Shown here one piece after another: positions 17,032-25,592 of a stretch of 64,000 bases of DNA. The notes beneath the pieces are model-generated. The model was not told the DNA's origin. It saw only the letters and a program-made list of their open reading frames with translations, and did not search any database. Position 1 is the stretch's first letter; every line of letters begins with the position of its first letter. Both the position numbers and the translations under genes were made by a program. Source of the DNA: Collinsella aerofaciens (GTDB lineage Bacteria > Actinomycetota > Coriobacteriia > Coriobacteriales > Coriobacteriaceae); contig NZ_JADMWW010000009.1 in assembly GCF_015548375.1 (NCBI RefSeq), positions 1 to 64,000 of the forward strand. Reading direction: 5' to 3'.

Positions 17032-17060
17032 TTGGCAGGAAGATGCATTCCTGCTATCAT
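17032..17060 (+). promoter_or_regulatory. Promoter of rpsB-tsf
   Basis: TTGGCA (17032-17037), a 17-bp spacer and TATCAT (17055-17060) form a good sigma-70-type promoter. It leaves a leader of about 135 nt before rpsB, long enough for autoregulation by S2, although no known leader motif was recognised. Confidence 0.7.
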
Positions 17061-17201
17061 TCATCGGGTTGCTTCACGGCAACAGGTTTATATCACGCAC
17101 GCGCGGCTACTTCATACCGTGGTGCCCGGGCTTTGGTAGCACATGTCCGGGTTGGTTTTGGAGGATGACCCCGCGCGGAGGCAAACCACAGGAGGTTTAA
17201 C

Positions 17202-17930
17202 ATGGCTACCAAGATTAATATCCGCACCCTGCTCGAGGCCGGCTGCCACTTCGGTCACCAGACCCGTCGCTGGAACCCCAAGATGAAGCCGTTCATCTTC
17301 GGTGAGCGCAACGGCATCTACATCCTCGACCTCAAGCAGACTATCCTCGACGCCGACCAGGCCTACACCTTCGTCAAGAACGTCGCCAAGGGCGGCAACG
17401 TGCTGTTCGTCGGCACCAAGAAGCAGGCTCAGGAGGCCGTCAAGAACGCTGCTGAGCGCGCCAACATGCCTTACATCAACCAGCGTTGGCTCGGCGGCAT
17501 GCTGACCAACTTCGTCACCATCCGCTCCCGCATCAACCGCATGGAGGAGCTTGAGGCCATGGTCGAGGACGGCCGCATGGCAGTGCTACCCAAGAAGGAG
17601 CAGGCTGTTCTCGGCAAGGAGCTCACCAAGCTCCAGACCAACCTCGGTGGCGCCCGCGACATGAAGGGTCTGCCCCAGGCTCTCTTCGTCATCGACACCA
17701 AGCGCGAGGAGAACGCCATCAAGGAGGCTCAGCGCCTGAACATCCCCGTCGTCGCTCTGATCGACACCAACTCCGATCCCGACGAGGTCGAGTACGGCAT
17801 CCCCTGCAACGATGACGCTATCTCTGCTGTCACCCTTATGTGCGAGCTCATGGCTGACGCCTGCCTCGCTGGCTCCGGCAAGGAGCAGGTCTCCGAGGCC
17901 GAGATGGCCGCTGAGCCCAAGGCCGAGTAA
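17202..17930 (+). CDS. rpsB: 30S ribosomal protein S2, 242 aa
   Basis: S2 is needed for assembly of the small-subunit head and binds S1 in many bacteria. The sequence shows the hallmark stretches [30 protein letters not shown] and the [13 protein letters not shown] segment. ATG 17202 has AGGAGG upstream. It is followed 45 nt later by tsf, the standard rpsB-tsf pair. Confidence 0.98.
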   Translation: MATKINIRTLLEAGCHFGHQTRRWNPKMKPFIFGERNGIYILDLKQTILDADQAYTFVKNVAKGGNVLFVGTKKQAQEAVKNAAERANMPYINQRWLGGMLTNFVTIRSRINRMEELEAMVEDGRMAVLPKKEQAVLGKELTKLQTNLGGARDMKGLPQALFVIDTKREENAIKEAQRLNIPVVALIDTNSDPDEVEYGIPCNDDAISAVTLMCELMADACLAGSGKEQVSEAEMAAEPKAE

Positions 17931-17975
17931 ATCAGTCTTAGTTAATTCTTTTTCATCTCTTTGAAAGGAACCACA

Positions 17976-18845
17976 ATGGCCCAGATTACCGCCGCTATGG
18001 TCAAGCAGCTCCGCGAGATGACCGACTCCCCGATGATGGAGTGCAAGAAGGCTCTCGTCGAGGCTGACGGCGACATGGACGCCGCTGTCGACGTTCTTCG
18101 TAAGAACGGCCTTGCCAAGGCTGCCAAGAAGGCTGGCCGTGAGACCAACGAGGGCGCTGTCGCCGCGTTCGTCTCCGAGGATGGCAAGACCGGCGCTCTG
18201 CTCGAGCTCTCCTGCGAGACCGACTTCGTTGGCTCCAACGCCAAGTTCACCGGCTTTGCTTCCAAGGTCGCTGAGGTTGTCGCTACCACCGAGCCTGCTG
18301 ACGTCGACGCTCTGCTCGAGAAGCCGATGGGCGAGGAGACCGTTTCCTCCGAGCTCACCGAGATGATTCACATCATGGGCGAGAACATGAAGATCTCCCG
18401 CTTCGCTGCCCGCAAGGCCGAGAACGGCGCGCTCGCTTCTTACATCCACATGGGTGGTAAGATCGGCGTCCTCGTCGAGTTCGCCTTCGAGAAGGCCGAG
18501 ACCGCTCAGGCTGAGTCCTTCAAGGCCTTCGCTCACGACGTTGCCCTTCAGGTTGCCGCCGTCGCCCCGATCTGCGCTACCCGCGATCAGGTTCCGGCCG
18601 AGACCGTCGAGCACGAGAAGCAGATCTACATGGCTCAGGCTGCCGAGTCCGGCAAGCCCGAGGCTATCCAGGAGAAGATGGCTGTCGGCCGTCTGGAGAA
18701 GTTCTACAAGCAGTCCGTGCTCACCGAGCAGGAGTTCATCAAGGACAGCTCCCTCACCATCAAGAAGTACGCTGAGCAGGTCTCCAAGGAGCTTGGCGAC
18801 ACCATTACCGTCGTTGCCTTCGACCGTCTGGTCCGTGGCGAGTAA
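17976..18845 (+). CDS. tsf: Elongation factor Ts, 289 aa
   Basis: EF-Ts is the nucleotide exchange factor for EF-Tu. The N-terminal UBA-like helix bundle and the signature MVKQLREMTDSPMMECKKAL are present, followed by the core repeats (FVGSNAKFTGF region) and the C-terminal module. ATG 17976 has GAAAGGA upstream. A terminator directly after it ends the rpsB-tsf unit. Confidence 0.98.
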   Translation: MAQITAAMVKQLREMTDSPMMECKKALVEADGDMDAAVDVLRKNGLAKAAKKAGRETNEGAVAAFVSEDGKTGALLELSCETDFVGSNAKFTGFASKVAEVVATTEPADVDALLEKPMGEETVSSELTEMIHIMGENMKISRFAARKAENGALASYIHMGGKIGVLVEFAFEKAETAQAESFKAFAHDVALQVAAVAPICATRDQVPAETVEHEKQIYMAQAAESGKPEAIQEKMAVGRLEKFYKQSVLTEQEFIKDSSLTIKKYAEQVSKELGDTITVVAFDRLVRGE

Positions 18846-18868
18846 ATAAGCTCTTGTAGCTGGTAATG

Positions 18869-18903
18869 AGCAGGCTGTGGGTTTTACTCACAGCCTGCTT
18901 TTT
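18869..18903 (+). terminator. Intrinsic terminator after tsf
   Basis: AGCAGGCTGTG (18869-18879) and CACAGCCTGCT (18889-18899) pair perfectly, followed by a T-run. Confidence 0.9.
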
Positions 18904-18962
18904 CATGGCTCTCCGTTAAGCCTTTGATATCATATTGAGAGTCTAATTAAAGGAGGATCGCT

Positions 18963-19685
18963 TTGTCCGACATCCGATATAAACGCGTGCTTCTTAAGCT
19001 TTCCGGCGAAGCACTGATGGGCGACGGCCAATATGGCATTGACCCCAAGGTTACCGACCATCTTGCCAAGCAGGTCAAGGAGCTGCTCGCCGTTGGCCAT
19101 GAGGTCGGCGTCGTTGTCGGCGGCGGCAATATTTTCCGCGGCATGGCAGGCGCTGCCGGTGGCATGGAGCGTGCTCAGGCCGACTACATGGGCATGCTGG
19201 CAACCGTTATGAACGCGCTCGCCCTGCAGGATGCCTTCGAGCACAACGATGTTCCCTGCCGCGTGATGAGCGCTATCCAGATGAACGAGATCTGCGAGCC
19301 CTATATTCGTCGCCGCGCTATCAACCATCTGTCCAAGGGCAACGTCGTCATCTTCGCTGCCGGTTCGGGCAATCCGTACTTTACGACCGACACCGCCGCG
19401 GCTCTTCGTGCGTGCGAGATCGGCGCCGAGATTCTGATTAAAGCCACCAAGGTTGACGGCATCTACGACAAGGATCCCGTCAAGTGCGCCGATGCCGTCC
19501 GTTTTGACAAGATTACCTATCACGAGGTTCTCGTCCGCGGTCTGCAGGTTATGGATTCCACGGCTACGGCACTGTGCCAGGATAACCGTATGCCGATTTT
19601 GGTCCTCAACATCGATGGCGAGGACACCGTCAAGCGCGCGCTCGCGGGTGAGCCCGTCGGCACGCTCGTCTATCAGGAGGATTAA
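18963..19685 (+). CDS. pyrH: UMP kinase, 240 aa
   Basis: Hexameric bacterial UMP kinase converts UMP to UDP. The amino-acid-kinase fold is evident: [12 protein letters not shown] at the N-terminus, [11 protein letters not shown], and the [17 protein letters not shown] region. Start is TTG 18963, with AGGAGG 6 nt upstream; no ATG lies nearby. It heads the pyrH-frr-uppS-cdsA-dxr-rseP-ispG-proS run, whose genes are separated by only a few bases. Confidence 0.97.
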   Translation: MSDIRYKRVLLKLSGEALMGDGQYGIDPKVTDHLAKQVKELLAVGHEVGVVVGGGNIFRGMAGAAGGMERAQADYMGMLATVMNALALQDAFEHNDVPCRVMSAIQMNEICEPYIRRRAINHLSKGNVVIFAAGSGNPYFTTDTAAALRACEIGAEILIKATKVDGIYDKDPVKCADAVRFDKITYHEVLVRGLQVMDSTATALCQDNRMPILVLNIDGEDTVKRALAGEPVGTLVYQED

Positions 19686-19687
19686 GC

Positions 19688-20224
19688 ATGGCAGAGAACA
19701 TCACCGCCCATATGGACAAGTCGCTCGAGTCCCTCAAGCATAACTTCTCCAAGGTCCGTACCGGTCGCGCCAACGCCAACATTCTGTCCGACATCACCGT
19801 TGATTATTACGGTGTCCCCACGCCGGTCACGCAGATTGCCGCCGTCAAGACCCCCGAGGCTCACATGCTGCTCATCGAGCCGTGGGACAAGGCGCTCATC
19901 AACGCTATCGTCAAGGCCATCGGCGCTTCCGATCTGGGCATTACCCCCAACTCCGATGGCACCGTCGTTCGTCTGCCGTTCCCGGCCCCCACTGAGGAGC
20001 GCCGTCGCGAGCTCGTCAAGGAGTGCCGCGAGTACGCCGAGCAGGCCAAGGTGTCTATCCGTAGCATCCGTCGCGACTTCAACAATAAGCTCGAGCGCGA
20101 TGAGGAGCTCACCGAGGACGATGTCCGTCGCGAGCAGGCCAAGGTCCAGAAGCACACCGATGAGTATGTCGCCAAGGTCGAGGAGCTTCTGAAGGAAAAA
20201 GAAGCCGAGGTCATGGAGATCTAA
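19688..20224 (+). CDS. frr: Ribosome recycling factor, 178 aa
   Basis: RRF splits post-termination ribosomes together with EF-G. The sequence contains the conserved LKHNFSKVRTGRANANIL near the N-terminus and VRLPFPAPTEERRRELVK in the middle. It begins two bases after the pyrH stop, with GGAGG inside the end of pyrH. It is slightly shorter than the usual 185 residues but complete. Confidence 0.97.
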   Translation: MAENITAHMDKSLESLKHNFSKVRTGRANANILSDITVDYYGVPTPVTQIAAVKTPEAHMLLIEPWDKALINAIVKAIGASDLGITPNSDGTVVRLPFPAPTEERRRELVKECREYAEQAKVSIRSIRRDFNNKLERDEELTEDDVRREQAKVQKHTDEYVAKVEELLKEKEAEVMEI

Positions 20225-20225
20225 G

Positions 20226-21020
20226 GTGCAATACGACAAGCATAAACTGGTCGAGTACTTTGCCGACGCCCCTGCGGGCGTCGGTTTTTCCGACCTTGAC
20301 CTCAATAACATTCCGCACCATATCTCGTGCATCATGGACGGCAACGGTCGTTGGGCCACGTCGCGCGGTCTTGCACGCACCGAGGGTCATAAGGCAGGTA
20401 TCGTCTCGCTGCGCGAGATCATTACCGCCTGCGTGCGCCTGGGCGTCGACGTGCTTTCTGCCTATGCGTTTTCTACCGAAAACTGGAACCGTCCGCAGCA
20501 TGAGGTCAACGTCTTGATGCATCTGTTTGCCAAGACGTTTATCGACGAGCTGCCGCTTCTGAAGCGCGAAAACGTGCGTGTTGTCTTTTTGGGTGACATT
20601 TCCGCGCTGCCCAAGAAGACCCGCGACGTTTTTGAACGCGGTCTTGCCGAGTGCGCCGATCACACCGGTATGACGCTGGCGCTTGCCGTCAACTACGGCG
20701 CGCGTGCCGAGATTACCCGCGCTGTCCGTCAGATTGCACTCGACGCTGCCGCCGGTAAGATCGATCCTGCCGCAATTGATGACGACATGGTGGCTTCCCA
20801 TCTCTATACCGCCGGCCTTCCCGATCCTGAGCTTGTGATTCGCACCTCTGGTGAGCTGCGCCTTTCGAACTATCTGCTGTGGCAGGTGGCTTATTCCGAA
20901 TTCTACGTCACCGATACCTATTGGCCCGACTTTGATCGTTGGGGCCTTGTCGACGCCATTTTGGCCTATCAGGGCCGTGACCGTAGGTTTGGTGGACTGA
21001 GTAAGACCGAGGAGGCTTAA
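20226..21020 (+). CDS. uppS: Undecaprenyl (polyprenyl) diphosphate synthase, 264 aa
   Basis: This cis-prenyltransferase makes the lipid carrier used for peptidoglycan and other wall polymers. The catalytic Asp38 lies in IMDGNGRWA, and the later motifs AFSTENWNRP and GELRLSNYLLWQ(V/T)AYSE are conserved. GTG 20226 follows the frr stop by one base. An extra N-terminal stretch of about 15 residues precedes the core. Confidence 0.96.
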   Translation: MQYDKHKLVEYFADAPAGVGFSDLDLNNIPHHISCIMDGNGRWATSRGLARTEGHKAGIVSLREIITACVRLGVDVLSAYAFSTENWNRPQHEVNVLMHLFAKTFIDELPLLKRENVRVVFLGDISALPKKTRDVFERGLAECADHTGMTLALAVNYGARAEITRAVRQIALDAAAGKIDPAAIDDDMVASHLYTAGLPDPELVIRTSGELRLSNYLLWQVAYSEFYVTDTYWPDFDRWGLVDAILAYQGRDRRFGGLSKTEEA

Positions 21021-21022
21021 TC

Positions 21023-21922
21023 GTGTCCGATCGTCCCAAGGCATCTGCTCCCAAGACGCCTGCGCGCAAAGCTGCCACTGCTGGAGCGCCTGCAGCTAAG
21101 AGCGGCACCGGTTCGTGGCTGGCGGGCTTTATTACCCGTGCCGCCGCCGGTATCGTCTACGCCGTTGTCTTTATCCTGTGCCTGGTTTTGGGTATCGTGC
21201 CCACGGCCATCTTTGTTTCCGTCATGAGCGGTCTGTGCTGCTATGAGTTTTTCCGTATGACAAGGCTCGATGGCAAGATGGCTAACGAGCGCATGGGTAT
21301 CGCTGCCGCCGTACTCTTTCCGCTGTCGGCGTTGGGCGATTCGATGTTGCTGAATGCCCTGCTTTTTGCCCTGATGCTCGCTGTGGGCATTTGGTATGTC
21401 TGGTCGCCGCGTACCCGCATCTCTGATGTGGCCGTGACGCTCATGGGTCCCATCTACACTGGCTTTATGCTGTCGGCTATCGTGCTGCTGCGCGATGCCG
21501 TGCCCGGTTTTGCCGGTGCCCTGCTTTCAGTGGGCGTTTGCGCGTCCCTTTGGGTCTCCGATTCGTTTGCCTACATCGTGGGTAGCCGTATCGGCAAGCA
21601 CAAGATGGTTCCCAAGATCTCTCCCAAAAAGAGCTGGGAGGGGTTTGCCGGCGGCATCCTGGGCTCGGTTTTGATTTGGCTCATCCTGTGGGCGACGCAC
21701 TTCTACAAGCTCAGCCTGCCCTATGCGCTGCTGTGCGGCGTGGTCGTGTCCATTCTGGGCGTTATCGGCGACCTTATCGAGTCGCGCATCAAGCGCGGTG
21801 TGGGCGTCAAGGATTCCGGCAACCTTATCCCGGGCCACGGCGGAATGCTCGATCGTAGCGATTCGCTTATCTTCGGCTGCATCACCGCGCAGCTGCTTTT
21901 GATGATCGGAGGCGTGCTGTAA
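21023..21922 (+). CDS. cdsA: Phosphatidate cytidylyltransferase, 299 aa
   Basis: CdsA makes CDP-diacylglycerol for phospholipid synthesis in the membrane. It has multiple hydrophobic helices and the family signature near the C-terminus, IKRGVGVKDSGNLIPGHGG followed by MLDRSDS. The first 30 residues form a Lys/Ala/Pro-rich cytosolic tail. GTG 21023 starts two bases after uppS; the stop overlaps the dxr ATG (TAATG). Confidence 0.95.
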   Translation: MSDRPKASAPKTPARKAATAGAPAAKSGTGSWLAGFITRAAAGIVYAVVFILCLVLGIVPTAIFVSVMSGLCCYEFFRMTRLDGKMANERMGIAAAVLFPLSALGDSMLLNALLFALMLAVGIWYVWSPRTRISDVAVTLMGPIYTGFMLSAIVLLRDAVPGFAGALLSVGVCASLWVSDSFAYIVGSRIGKHKMVPKISPKKSWEGFAGGILGSVLIWLILWATHFYKLSLPYALLCGVVVSILGVIGDLIESRIKRGVGVKDSGNLIPGHGGMLDRSDSLIFGCITAQLLLMIGGVL

Positions 21923-23109
21923 TGTCCTTCCAGACGACGTATGGCCCCGATGGGCGCCTTCGCGTTGCCATCCTGGGTTGTACGGGCTCCATCGGCACCC
22001 AGGCACTCGATGTGTGCCGTCAGCATGCCGATCGCCTGCAGGTGACGGCGCTGTCCGTTAACTCCAGTACCTCCGAGCTCGTTGCCGCTGCCCGCGAGTT
22101 CTCGGTTCCGGCGGTTGCCGTGGCCGATGTCGATCATGGCGATGACGCCGTGCTGCAGGAGTTGCCCGAGGGAACGAAGCTCGGCGTTGGCGCGCAGGCG
22201 GTTTGCGAGCTCGCGCGTCGCGACGATGTCGACTGCGTGCTTGTCGCTATTGTGGGCGCCGCCGGTCTCGAGGCGAGCCATGCGGCCTTGACCTCAAATA
22301 AGCGCCTTGCCCTTGCCAACAAGGAGTCCCTCGTCGTCGGTGGCGACTTGCTTATGCCGTTGGCGCAACCGGGCCAGCTTATTCCAGTCGACTCTGAGCA
22401 CTCCGCCATTTACCAGTGCTATCTGGGGGAGAACCCGCGCGAGGCTTATTGTATTTGGCTCACCTGCTCGGGCGGTCCGTTCTTTGGCCGCACGCGCGAC
22501 GAGCTCAATCGCGTGACGCGTGCCGATGCCCTCGCGCATCCCACGTGGGCCATGGGTGCCAAGATCACCATCGACTCCGCCACCCTCATGAACAAGGGCC
22601 TGGAGCGCATTGAGGCCATGCATCTGTTTAACTGCGACCTCGATTTCATTAACGTGGTCGTGCAACGTCAGTCCAAGATTCACTCTATGGTCGAGTTCGC
22701 CGACGGCTCCGTGATGGCGCATCTCGGTGCATCCGACATGCGTATTCCCATCCAGTTCGCGTTCTCGTATCCCGAGCGTTGGGATGCCCCGGCGCCTCGT
22801 ATCGATTTCCGCGAGCTGGGGCAGCTCACGTTTGATGCTGCCGACATGGATACCTTCCGCTGTCTGGCACTGGCCGAGCGTGCCGGCAAGACGGGTGGCA
22901 CCATGCCGTGCGTGCTCAATGCCGCCAACGAGGTTGCCGTCGATGCCTTCCTGCACGATGGCTGCAGCTTTACCGATATCGATCGCATTGTGGAATCCTG
23001 CATGGACGCCCACGATATGCAGGCGGTCGATTCGTTTGAGCAGCTTCGCGACATCGATGCGTGGGCGCGTGAAAAGGCTGCGCAGGTGCTCGCCGCAACC
23101 CGTTCCTAA
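21922..23109 (+). CDS. dxr: 1-deoxy-D-xylulose 5-phosphate reductoisomerase, 395 aa
   Basis: Dxr catalyses the first committed step of the MEP isoprenoid pathway with NADPH. The NADPH-binding ILGCTGSIGTQAL motif, the catalytic PVDSEHSAIYQC region and the substrate-loop ITIDSATLMNKGLE are present. It is the first of two MEP genes in this operon; ispG follows after rseP. This supplies precursors for UppS encoded upstream. Confidence 0.97.
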   Translation: MSFQTTYGPDGRLRVAILGCTGSIGTQALDVCRQHADRLQVTALSVNSSTSELVAAAREFSVPAVAVADVDHGDDAVLQELPEGTKLGVGAQAVCELARRDDVDCVLVAIVGAAGLEASHAALTSNKRLALANKESLVVGGDLLMPLAQPGQLIPVDSEHSAIYQCYLGENPREAYCIWLTCSGGPFFGRTRDELNRVTRADALAHPTWAMGAKITIDSATLMNKGLERIEAMHLFNCDLDFINVVVQRQSKIHSMVEFADGSVMAHLGASDMRIPIQFAFSYPERWDAPAPRIDFRELGQLTFDAADMDTFRCLALAERAGKTGGTMPCVLNAANEVAVDAFLHDGCSFTDIDRIVESCMDAHDMQAVDSFEQLRDIDAWAREKAAQVLAATRS

Positions 23110-23134
23110 CCCATAAGGATTGCTTTTTCGTTTT

Positions 23135-24496
23135 ATGGATACTGTTCTGAGCGTTCTCTCATCGGTCTTTTGGGGCCTGCTGATGCTTTCCGTCCTCGTG
23201 TTTTTGCACGAGGGCGGCCACTTTTTGGCGGCGCGTGCCTGCGGCGTCCGTGTGACCGAGTTCTTTTTGGGCCTGCCGTGCCGCTTTGACATCCATTACA
23301 CGTCGCGTCGCATTGGAACCAAGTTTGGCGTGACCCCGCTGCTGCTGGGTGGCTACGCTGCCATCTGTGGTATGGATCCGACCGACGTCTCGTGTGCCGA
23401 TCGCGTGCTCGCGGCTATCTATCGTCATGGTCGCGTGACCGTGGCCGACCTTGCTGTCGAGCTCGAGCTTTCCGAGGAGGATGTGCTCGAGGCATGCGCC
23501 CTGTTGCTTGGCTGGGGCTCCATCGCACCCTGGTATGAGGAAGGGGAGAAGCCCTCGCCGAGCTACTATCCCACCAAGTATCAGACGCTGCCGCGAGACG
23601 CGGCGGGTTACACCACCTTTGACGGTCGCCGTTTCGATCGCGAACATTCAACTGCCGAGGGCGATGCGTGGGAGCTGCCGTGCGGCGAGGCCGAGTTCCT
23701 TGCACGAGAGCGCTCGCACACCTATCTTGGCCAAGGCTTTCTCAAGCGCGCCTTTATGCTGCTCGCGGGCATTATCGTCAATATCTTGACGGGTTTTTTG
23801 CTCCTTATGAGCATCTATTCCATTGCGGGTGTCACCGTGCCGATGGATACCAACGTGATCGGTCAGGTTGACGAGGGGTCTATTGCCGCCAAGGCGGGTA
23901 TCGAGGCCGGTGATGCGATCCTTTCGGTTGACGGTGTCTCATGTTCCACTTGGATGGATGTCTACGATGCCATCGGCAAGGCCGCCGGTAAGGACGATAT
24001 CGCCATCGAGTACGAGCGTGACGGCAAGCAGCATTCGACCACGGTTGCGCTCAAAGAGGACGAGCGCCTAGGTGTGTATGCCTCTACGCAGGTGGTCCGT
24101 TTAGACCCCATCACGTCGGCTCGCCTGTCGTTCTCCTATGTCGTGCAGACAGCGGATGGCGTGATGCGCCTGCTCCAGCCGCAGCATACGATGGAGATTC
24201 TCGATCAGTCTTCTTCGATCGTGGGTATTAGCGTTATGTCCTCACAGGCCGCTGCTGCCGGCCCTGCCACGTTCCTTTCGTTTGCTGCCCTCATTTCGTT
24301 CTCGCTTGGCTTTATGAACCTGCTGCCCATCCCACCACTCGATGGCGGCAAGCTGGTCATCGAGATCATTCAAAAGATTGCGGGCCGCGAGCTACCTCTC
24401 AAGGTCCAGACGATTGTGAGCTATGTGGGCATCGCGCTCTTTGCGCTGCTGTTTGTCTATATGCTTCGTTCCGACATCCTTCGATTTATTCTGTAG
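23135..24496 (+). CDS. rseP: RseP-type site-2 metalloprotease with a winged-helix-like insert, 453 aa
   Basis: Intramembrane zinc protease of the M50 family that cleaves anti-sigma factors or signal-peptide remnants. Zinc motif HEGGH (25-29) is in the first helix, a PDZ domain occupies roughly 240-320, and NLLPIPPLDGG lies in the C-terminal membrane part. Between GGY (about 73) and GQGFLKRAF (about 199) there are about 120 residues, far more than usual. Part of it (DRVLAAIYRHGRVTVADLAV and the next 25 residues) reads like a winged helix. ATG 23135 is chosen; TTG 23120 is possible, and neither has a strong ribosome binding site. Confidence 0.9.
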   Translation: MDTVLSVLSSVFWGLLMLSVLVFLHEGGHFLAARACGVRVTEFFLGLPCRFDIHYTSRRIGTKFGVTPLLLGGYAAICGMDPTDVSCADRVLAAIYRHGRVTVADLAVELELSEEDVLEACALLLGWGSIAPWYEEGEKPSPSYYPTKYQTLPRDAAGYTTFDGRRFDREHSTAEGDAWELPCGEAEFLARERSHTYLGQGFLKRAFMLLAGIIVNILTGFLLLMSIYSIAGVTVPMDTNVIGQVDEGSIAAKAGIEAGDAILSVDGVSCSTWMDVYDAIGKAAGKDDIAIEYERDGKQHSTTVALKEDERLGVYASTQVVRLDPITSARLSFSYVVQTADGVMRLLQPQHTMEILDQSSSIVGISVMSSQAAAAGPATFLSFAALISFSLGFMNLLPIPPLDGGKLVIEIIQKIAGRELPLKVQTIVSYVGIALFALLFVYMLRSDILRFIL

Positions 24497-24509
24497 GGGA
24501 GTGTTTGGA

Positions 24510-25592
24510 TTGTCTTTATCCCATCCTTTGCCTCGCGAGTTGACGCGCCCCGTGCATGTGGGCGGTGTGCAGATCGGTGGCGGCGCGCCGGTGGTGGTCC
24601 AATCCATGACCTGCACCGATACCGCTGATGCCCAGGCAACGCTTGCGCAAGTGTGCGCGTTGGCGCAGGCTGGCTGCGATATCGTGCGTGTGAGCGTGCC
24701 CACCGAGGCCGCGCTTGAGGGTTTCCGCACCATCTGTGCTGAGTCTCCGGTGCCAATCGTTGCCGATATCCACTTTAACCACAAGCTGGCCATTGGCGCT
24801 GTGGAGGCCGGTGCCGCCAAGCTCCGCATCAATCCCGGTAATATCGGCGATTGGGCCAAGGTCGATGCTGTCATCGATGCCGCGGGTGCTGCGGGCTGCG
24901 CAATTCGCATCGGTGTCAACGCTGGTTCGCTTGAGCAGGATATCGCCGAGCGCGAAGACCTCACGCAGCCCGAAAAGCTCGTGATGTCGAGCGAGCGCTT
25001 CGTCAAGCACTTTGAGGACCGCGGCTTTACGAACATTGTGCTTTCGGCCAAGGCCCATAGCGTGCAAACGACGCTCGATACCTATCGAGCCCTGTCGCGT
25101 GAGATTCCCCACGTTCCGCTTCACCTGGGCGTAACCGAGGCGGGTACCAAGCTTCAGGGCACTATCAAGAGCTCGGTGGGTCTGGGTATTCTGCTGTCCG
25201 AGGGCATCGGTGACACCATGCGCGTGTCGCTTACGGCCGATCCGGTTGAGGAGCCGCCGGTTGCCTGGGGTATTCTGCAGTCGCTGGGCCTGCGTCGCCG
25301 TGGCCCCGAGATTGTCTCGTGCCCCACGTGCGCCCGCTGCCAGGTTAACCTTATTCCCATCGCCGAGGAGGTCACCGAGCGGCTTAAGAACTACTCCGCG
25401 CCGCTTTCTATCGCTGTGATGGGATGTGCCGTTAATGGCCCCGGTGAGGCTTCTGATGCCGACCTGGGCGTTGCTTGCGGACGTGGTCAGGCCTTGCTCT
25501 TTTCGCATGGCCAGATCATTGGTAAAGTAGCTGAGGACCAAATTGTCGACGCGCTTATGGCAGAGGTCGACAAACTTATTGAGGAGAAATAA
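24510..25592 (+). CDS. ispG: 4-hydroxy-3-methylbut-2-en-1-yl diphosphate synthase, 360 aa
   Basis: IspG is the 4Fe-4S enzyme that makes HMBPP in the MEP pathway. The TIM-barrel region has PVHVGGVQIGGG and the DIVRVSVPT motif; the C-terminal cluster ligands lie in SCPTCARCQ and GCAVNGPGEASDADLGV. TTG 24510 is chosen because GGGGAG sits 7 nt upstream; GTG 24501 is in frame but overlaps that site. It begins 13 nt after rseP and abuts proS. Confidence 0.96.
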   Translation: MSLSHPLPRELTRPVHVGGVQIGGGAPVVVQSMTCTDTADAQATLAQVCALAQAGCDIVRVSVPTEAALEGFRTICAESPVPIVADIHFNHKLAIGAVEAGAAKLRINPGNIGDWAKVDAVIDAAGAAGCAIRIGVNAGSLEQDIAEREDLTQPEKLVMSSERFVKHFEDRGFTNIVLSAKAHSVQTTLDTYRALSREIPHVPLHLGVTEAGTKLQGTIKSSVGLGILLSEGIGDTMRVSLTADPVEEPPVAWGILQSLGLRRRGPEIVSCPTCARCQVNLIPIAEEVTERLKNYSAPLSIAVMGCAVNGPGEASDADLGVACGRGQALLFSHGQIIGKVAEDQIVDALMAEVDKLIEEK

